NCBI GenBank assembly: GCA_903644035.1
Contig: CAHJXG010000154.1
Coordinates: forward strand, 1-7,833
DNA from: Rhodospirillales bacterium
GTDB taxonomy: Bacteria > Pseudomonadota > Alphaproteobacteria > Acetobacterales > Acetobacteraceae
Direction: 5' to 3'
Length of the DNA: 7,833 nt
The notes under the pieces are model-generated. The model was not told the DNA's origin, did no database searches, and saw only the letters and a list, made by a program, of their open reading frames with translations. The translations under genes and the position numbers were made by a program. Of the stretch, positions 4,412 through 7,833 are shown piece by piece (within the stretch, counting starts at the first letter, position 1; each line of letters opens with the position of its first letter).

Positions 4412-6964
4412 TCAGTCCGCGCTGGCGGCAAGTCGCACTATTCCGTTTGCCGCATTGGGAGCGTTCTCCGTATCCCCGCCGCTCGGGGGGCGCAACACGG
4501 TTGCGGACAGTTCCTGAAAGACGCCTCCGGTGCTGGAAAAATTGCGATTGTAGAAAGGATCATTGCGGATTTCGGAACTCCAGCGTGTCATCATGACCTG
4601 TTCTTCGTAGAGGAAGCGCCCGAGATGCACGCTATCCGTGTCGTCGCCCCGGCTGGCCGACTCATGGTGCTCTGCCACGACATCAGGACAGTAGATCACC
4701 TTGAAGCCGGCACGACGCAGCTTCAAGCAAAGATCCACGTCGTTGAAGGCGACCGCCAGGTCCGCCTCGTCGAATCCTTTGATCTGCTGAAATGCGTCCG
4801 CTCGGCACAACATCAGAGCACCGGTCACCGCGGAAAGCTCCTGGGTGCAGAGGCTCCGGCCCATGTAGAATGGATCGTCGATCTCCCGTCCGCGGTTGGC
4901 ATGATCGCCCACGCCGCCACCGGCGCCCACGATCACGCCGCCATGCTGTATGGTGCGGTCGGGATATACGAGCTTGGCGCCCACAGCTCCTACGCTCCTA
5001 TCGGCCAACGCCTCATCGACCAGTAAGCGTAACCAGTCTGACTGTTCCACAAACACGTCGTTGTTCATGAAAACAAAGTATTCGCTCTGAGATTGAGAGC
5101 AAGCAATATTGTTGAGGCGGGAGTAGTTAAAAGGTTCCTCAACTCGTATGACACGCACTCGTTCGTCCTTCTGCGCTTTTGCAGTGAATGTTGCCGCTTC
5201 GCGGCTGCTGGACCAGTTATCAACCAGAATGATATCAAAGTTCTTAAATTTGGTCGTTGCAATAAGAGTCTCAAGACAACGTCTTGTACGGTCAATTTGC
5301 TCCCTAAACGGGATGATGACTGTAACGCTCGGCTCCTCTTGGAATGACCATTTTACCCTGTAGGTTGTCTCTCCCCTGATGGTGGACATCGAAACAGGAT
5401 AACCTCGCCGTTGCAGATGATCTTTTATTGCCATCAAGCCTGCATCAACTGCGTGGGACTTCGCAGAGATCCCCGTGGCGGTGGAACCAGGAGTTTTGCG
5501 CCAATGATAAATGACCTCCGGCACGTGGACGATGTGCGCCGGGTCCACCGCCTCCGACAGGCGCAGGATGAGGTCATGGTCCTGTGCGCCGTCGTATTTG
5601 GACCGGAGCGGCCCCACCGCGCGGAGCGTCGACGCTTCCACGACCAGGAAATGGCAGACATAGTTCTGACTTAGCATGAGCCGGTAATTCCAGTCGGTTT
5701 TCAGGTTAGGATCCGAATACCGCCCAAAATCGTCGACCTTGTCTTCATCAGAATACAAGACTCGCGCCCCGGACTTCAGCGCCGTTTCCACCATGACCTC
5801 GACGGCGACCTCGAGCAGCAAGTCGTCATGATCAAAAAAAGCGATATACTGACCTTTCGCCGCCGCAATGGCTGTATTCGTGCCGCCGCTGATGCCAGAG
5901 TTCTTTTGATGCGTTACGACCTGAATACGCTGGTCCTTTGCGCAAAACTTTGCAATGGCAGCAGTCAACTCCTTGGACTTGCTGCAATCGTCAACCAGGA
6001 TCAGTTCCCAGTTTGGGTAAGTCTGCGCCAGCACCGATTCCACCGCAGCAGTGAAATCAGACATGCGTGGCCGGTAAACAGGACATAAGATGCTGACGAG
6101 CGGCTGCGGCCGGTTTGCCGGCCAGGGGAGCTGGCGCCTGCGGTGACGCAATGCGACGTGGTATTGACGTGCCCACGAGTCGTAATCACCCAAGGTAAAC
6201 ACACGTTCTGACAGCAGGTCCTTGAGTTCGCGTTTCATCCGCCAAAGCTGCGTGCTCATGTCCTCGACCACGCTATGCAAACGCGCGATCCGCGTGTCGG
6301 ACAGGTGAGCTGGGCACTCGAACGTGACCGGGCTCCCCTCCAGCGGCTTGTCTGAGATGGCGAAGTGGAACGCCAAGGTATATGACTTGCCGTCGCGGAA
6401 CCGCATCGGGGGCCGAAACACGAAGCCGCAATGCGCATCGCAACTCAGCGCCTTGGCCACGTCCGGACGATACTTGTCTGCCTTGATCCGGGCCACCTCG
6501 ACCCCTTCGTGCAAGATCCGCAGGTCGACACCGCCATGCTTGACCTGCTGGCCATGACCCTGGCGCAATGCCCAGCCGCGCAGGACGCCCTGGGCGTAGC
6601 CGTCCACGACACCCGTCAATGCCACGGAAGCGTGCATCGTCACGACGGCCGACTTCGCCATACCGCCCCGGCCATCGGGGAACAGCAGGAACTCACCGCT
6701 GTGGAAGCGTACAGAGATGGTGTGAGGTTCGCCATCAAGGTAGCGTTCAGGAAGCGCAAAGCGGAATCCTGTTTGCTTGCCGCGCAACCCGGCATTTTCC
6801 AGGTCTGGCCGGTCGACATCGCAAAAGAAGTTGGCGACAGGCGTCTCATCCAAAAATAAGAATAGGCTCGCAGCATTGCTTCCACGCAATGAGTCGATAG
6901 CCCAGCCTTGGATATAGCCATCTTTAACATGATCAATGCAACCATAGCGCGAGTTTTTTTTCAT
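4412..6964 (-). CDS. Two-domain family 2 glycosyltransferase with duplicated N-terminal module
   Basis: This 850-residue protein should be a bifunctional sugar transferase acting in the cytoplasm on a nucleotide-sugar donor to build a surface polysaccharide or glycan. It has no signal peptide or membrane helix. An N-terminal module appears twice (about 14-90 and 120-205), each copy with GWA, RPD, GF-x-F and DG in the same order; I take these to be beta-rich accessory modules of unknown ligand. A helical linker (222-255) follows. GT2 domain 1 (about 287-490) has VSILCPVYRP, VDD at 324-326, the DHDD metal motif (378-381), GAQDHDL (459-465) and HWR (488-490). GT2 domain 2 (about 546-770) has VTVIIPF, VDN at 581-583, NND (634-636), TGALM (714-718), FNDVD (740-744) and EHHES. 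Both domains keep their key residues and should be active. Start: AGGA six bases before the ATG at 6964, followed by an A8 run. Sugar specificity cannot be read from sequence. Bases 5041-5340, in the second domain, are only about 45% GC. Confidence 0.93.
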   Translation of the reverse strand: MKKNSRYGCIDHVKDGYIQGWAIDSLRGSNAASLFLFLDETPVANFFCDVDRPDLENAGLRGKQTGFRFALPERYLDGEPHTISVRFHSGEFLLFPDGRGGMAKSAVVTMHASVALTGVVDGYAQGVLRGWALRQGHGQQVKHGGVDLRILHEGVEVARIKADKYRPDVAKALSCDAHCGFVFRPPMRFRDGKSYTLAFHFAISDKPLEGSPVTFECPAHLSDTRIARLHSVVEDMSTQLWRMKRELKDLLSERVFTLGDYDSWARQYHVALRHRRRQLPWPANRPQPLVSILCPVYRPRMSDFTAAVESVLAQTYPNWELILVDDCSKSKELTAAIAKFCAKDQRIQVVTHQKNSGISGGTNTAIAAAKGQYIAFFDHDDLLLEVAVEVMVETALKSGARVLYSDEDKVDDFGRYSDPNLKTDWNYRLMLSQNYVCHFLVVEASTLRAVGPLRSKYDGAQDHDLILRLSEAVDPAHIVHVPEVIYHWRKTPGSTATGISAKSHAVDAGLMAIKDHLQRRGYPVSMSTIRGETTYRVKWSFQEEPSVTVIIPFREQIDRTRRCLETLIATTKFKNFDIILVDNWSSSREAATFTAKAQKDERVRVIRVEEPFNYSRLNNIACSQSQSEYFVFMNNDVFVEQSDWLRLLVDEALADRSVGAVGAKLVYPDRTIQHGGVIVGAGGGVGDHANRGREIDDPFYMGRSLCTQELSAVTGALMLCRADAFQQIKGFDEADLAVAFNDVDLCLKLRRAGFKVIYCPDVVAEHHESASRGDDTDSVHLGRFLYEEQVMMTRWSSEIRNDPFYNRNFSSTGGVFQELSATVLRPPSGGDTENAPNAANGIVRLAASAD

Positions 6965-7054
6965 GCTGCGTCCTGACTTGGCAGCGCCATGCGGGCTTTC
7001 GCAGACGACTTTGCTGGCTTTATCGTGACTGCATCAAGTTTGCACCACTCATAC

Positions 7055-7083
7055 GTGTTAACCTGCACTTTTTTACACGTCAA
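7055..7083 (-). promoter_or_regulatory. Candidate promoter upstream of the glycosyltransferase gene
   Basis: On the - strand TTGACG (7083-7078) is followed after 17 bases by TAACAC (7060-7055). The -35 matches the consensus in five of six positions; the -10 is poor (three of six). The gene starts about 90 bases downstream. The surrounding 6965-7236 interval is relatively AT-rich in its first half and contains no other gene I can support. Confidence 0.35.
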
Positions 7084-7236
7084 GTGATGTTTGTTGCGAT
7101 GCAGAAGCTCCGTTGCTTGAACGGTTCGCACGGCCTGAAAGGCCATCTCGAAACGCGTGCGACATGACTGAGTAAGGGATGGGCGGCCAGGCCGGATCAT
7201 ATTTCGTCGAGCTTGCAAGGACTGGACGGGACAACG

Positions 7237-7632
7237 ATGTGGACCTCCACTACCTGCGCGCGACAGAGCCGGGCTGGGCTGCGCTGTGGAAGCGACCTGA
7301 CCAATGCGGGGTGGGCCATCCTTGGCCCATTTTTGCCGTTCGAGGCCAAGTGCAGCCAGCAAGCGGGCCTACCCCGATGCGAGAGGTCGTAAACGCCATC
7401 GGCTACGTGCTCCGTGGCGGTATCGCGTAGTGGCTGACGCCCGACACGTTCCCGCCCTGGCGCACCGTCTATCGGTGGTTCGCGCGACTACCCGACGACG
7501 GCACGTGGGAGATGGTCAATCATCGTTCTGGTCACGCGTGACCGTGAGCGGACCGGTCGCGAGGTCAGGCCGACCGCGGCCGTGACGGACGGCCAAAGTG
7601 TCAAGACGACCGAGAGTGGGGGCATGGTGTGA
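7237..7632 (+). pseudogene. Degraded IS5-family transposase remnant
   Basis: Pieces of one IS5-family transposase N-terminal half appear in the right order but in different frames. Frame 1 from ATG 7237 gives MWTSTTCARQSRAGLR and then DLTNAGWAILGPFLP. After a frameshift near 7370, frame 3 gives MREVVNAIGYVLRGG, an amber stop at 7428-7430, then FPPWRTVYRWFARLPDDGTW. After a second shift near 7525, frame 1 resumes with RDRERTGREVRPTAAVTDGQSVKTTESGG and stops at 7630. Intact relatives read DLTDAEWALI, FPPW-TVYRWF and AVIDSQSVKTTEAGGPRGYDAGKK. Here the Asp of the DSQ motif (DDE transposase core) survives only as DGQ, and everything after GGM is missing or unrecognisable. The element is therefore dead and truncated. 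Terminal inverted repeats and target duplications could not be identified. It sits between the glycosyltransferase promoter and the surface-protein gene, both on the other strand. Confidence 0.85.
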
Positions 7633-7660
7633 GGCTTCCCCGCAACGGGCCAATCATCAG

Positions 7661-7694
7661 CCAGACATATCGGATCGATCCGTATTCTGTCTGG
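7661..7694. terminator. 34-base imperfect palindrome after the right-edge gene
   Basis: CCAGACA (7661-7667) pairs with TGTCTGG (7688-7694), and CGGATC/GATCCG (7671-7682) forms an inner palindrome; TAT faces TATTC between them as an internal loop. It begins 20 bases beyond the stop codon of the - strand gene ending at 7715, a natural place for a terminator, although no T-run follows on that strand. It could instead mark the edge of the decayed insertion element. Confidence 0.4.
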
Positions 7695-7714
7695 AGTCAC
7701 GAGCTGCCTTGGCA

Positions 7715-7833
7715 TCAGACCGCGAACGCCGTGCGGCCCTCAGATTGACCGTGGACCAGAAAATGCTGCAACGGATCCAGATTCGCCGCGCGGACGTCCG
7801 GGTTGGCGGCCAGGTACTTGGCGACGTTGAATT
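7715..7833 (-). CDS. C-terminal end of a protein with an NPDV-type repeat (5' part outside window)
   Basis: Reading leftward from the window edge, the - strand is open for 39 codons to a TGA at 7717-7715. It gives FNVAKYLAANPDVRAANLD, then PLQHFLVHGQSEGRTAFAV. This matches a short repeat I recognise from large bacterial secreted or surface proteins, where units resembling F-x3-YL-x2-NPDV, then NPL-HF-x2-G-x2-EGR, occur alone or in series, often together with calcium-binding hemolysin-type repeats or DUF4214. The protein ends right after this unit, as is common. The function of the repeat is not established, and the rest of the protein is not visible. The gene is on the same strand as the glycosyltransferase but separated from it by the IS5 remnant. 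The match is short but specific, and the whole segment is in one frame. Confidence 0.75.
   Translation of the reverse strand, partial: FNVAKYLAANPDVRAANLDPLQHFLVHGQSEGRTAFAV

Noticed and set aside
5065..5363. Several short open frames on both strands in the AT-richer section
   Set aside because: They lie entirely within the glycosyltransferase reading frame, which has continuous GT2 motifs across this section.
6961..7362. A 133-codon - strand frame overlapping the glycosyltransferase start and the transposase remnant
   Set aside because: It has no family resemblance, lies opposite the IS5 fragments for much of its length, and runs into the glycosyltransferase start codon; it is probably chance.
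1..7833. CRISPR arrays, tRNA genes, riboswitches, attachment sites
   Set aside because: No regularly spaced repeats, no tRNA-like cloverleaf and no recognisable riboswitch core were seen on either strand by eye.

Overview
The window looks like chromosomal DNA from a high-GC proteobacterium, most plausibly an alphaproteobacterium and perhaps Acetobacteraceae. This rests on base composition and gene content only; there is no rRNA or other marker here. Most genes are strongly GC-rich (50 of 60 bases are G or C at 841-900). One stretch inside a glycosyltransferase gene falls to about 45%.

Left part (1-3400, all + strand). The window opens inside nikR, a nickel-responsive repressor missing only its first residues. 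Next comes a likely two-gene unit: a 57-residue, proline-rich acidic peptide followed 26 bp later by a short-chain dehydrogenase of the glucose 1-dehydrogenase type. A small three-helix membrane protein of the GlsB/YeaQ/YmgE family follows and ends at a strong stem-loop. A second likely two-gene unit then encodes a MOSC-domain protein (molybdenum-cofactor-binding fold) and a short DUF1499 lipoprotein. The membrane protein and the dehydrogenase belong to families often linked to stress, but no shared regulatory site could be demonstrated.

Middle (3401-4411). A promoter-like pair precedes a 198-residue protein with a central coiled coil, an in-frame 15-bp tandem duplication and a basic, tryptophan-containing C-terminus. 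I do not recognise its function. A hairpin lies between it and the convergent glycosyltransferase gene.

Right part (4412-7833, mainly - strand). A large 850-residue protein carries two N-terminal copies of a GWA/RPD/GF module and then two complete-looking GT2 glycosyltransferase domains, as expected of an enzyme assembling a surface polysaccharide or glycan. Upstream of it lies a decayed IS5-family transposase with frameshifts and stops. At the right edge is the C-terminus of a - strand protein ending in an NPDV-type repeat, of the kind found in large secreted or surface proteins. The right part therefore looks like an accessory surface-glycan or surface-protein locus that has been visited by mobile DNA.

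I did not find a clear novel defence, RNA or mobile system. The features most worth a second look are the architecture and base-composition mosaic of the glycosyltransferase, the proline-rich peptide paired with the dehydrogenase, and the unrecognised coiled-coil protein.
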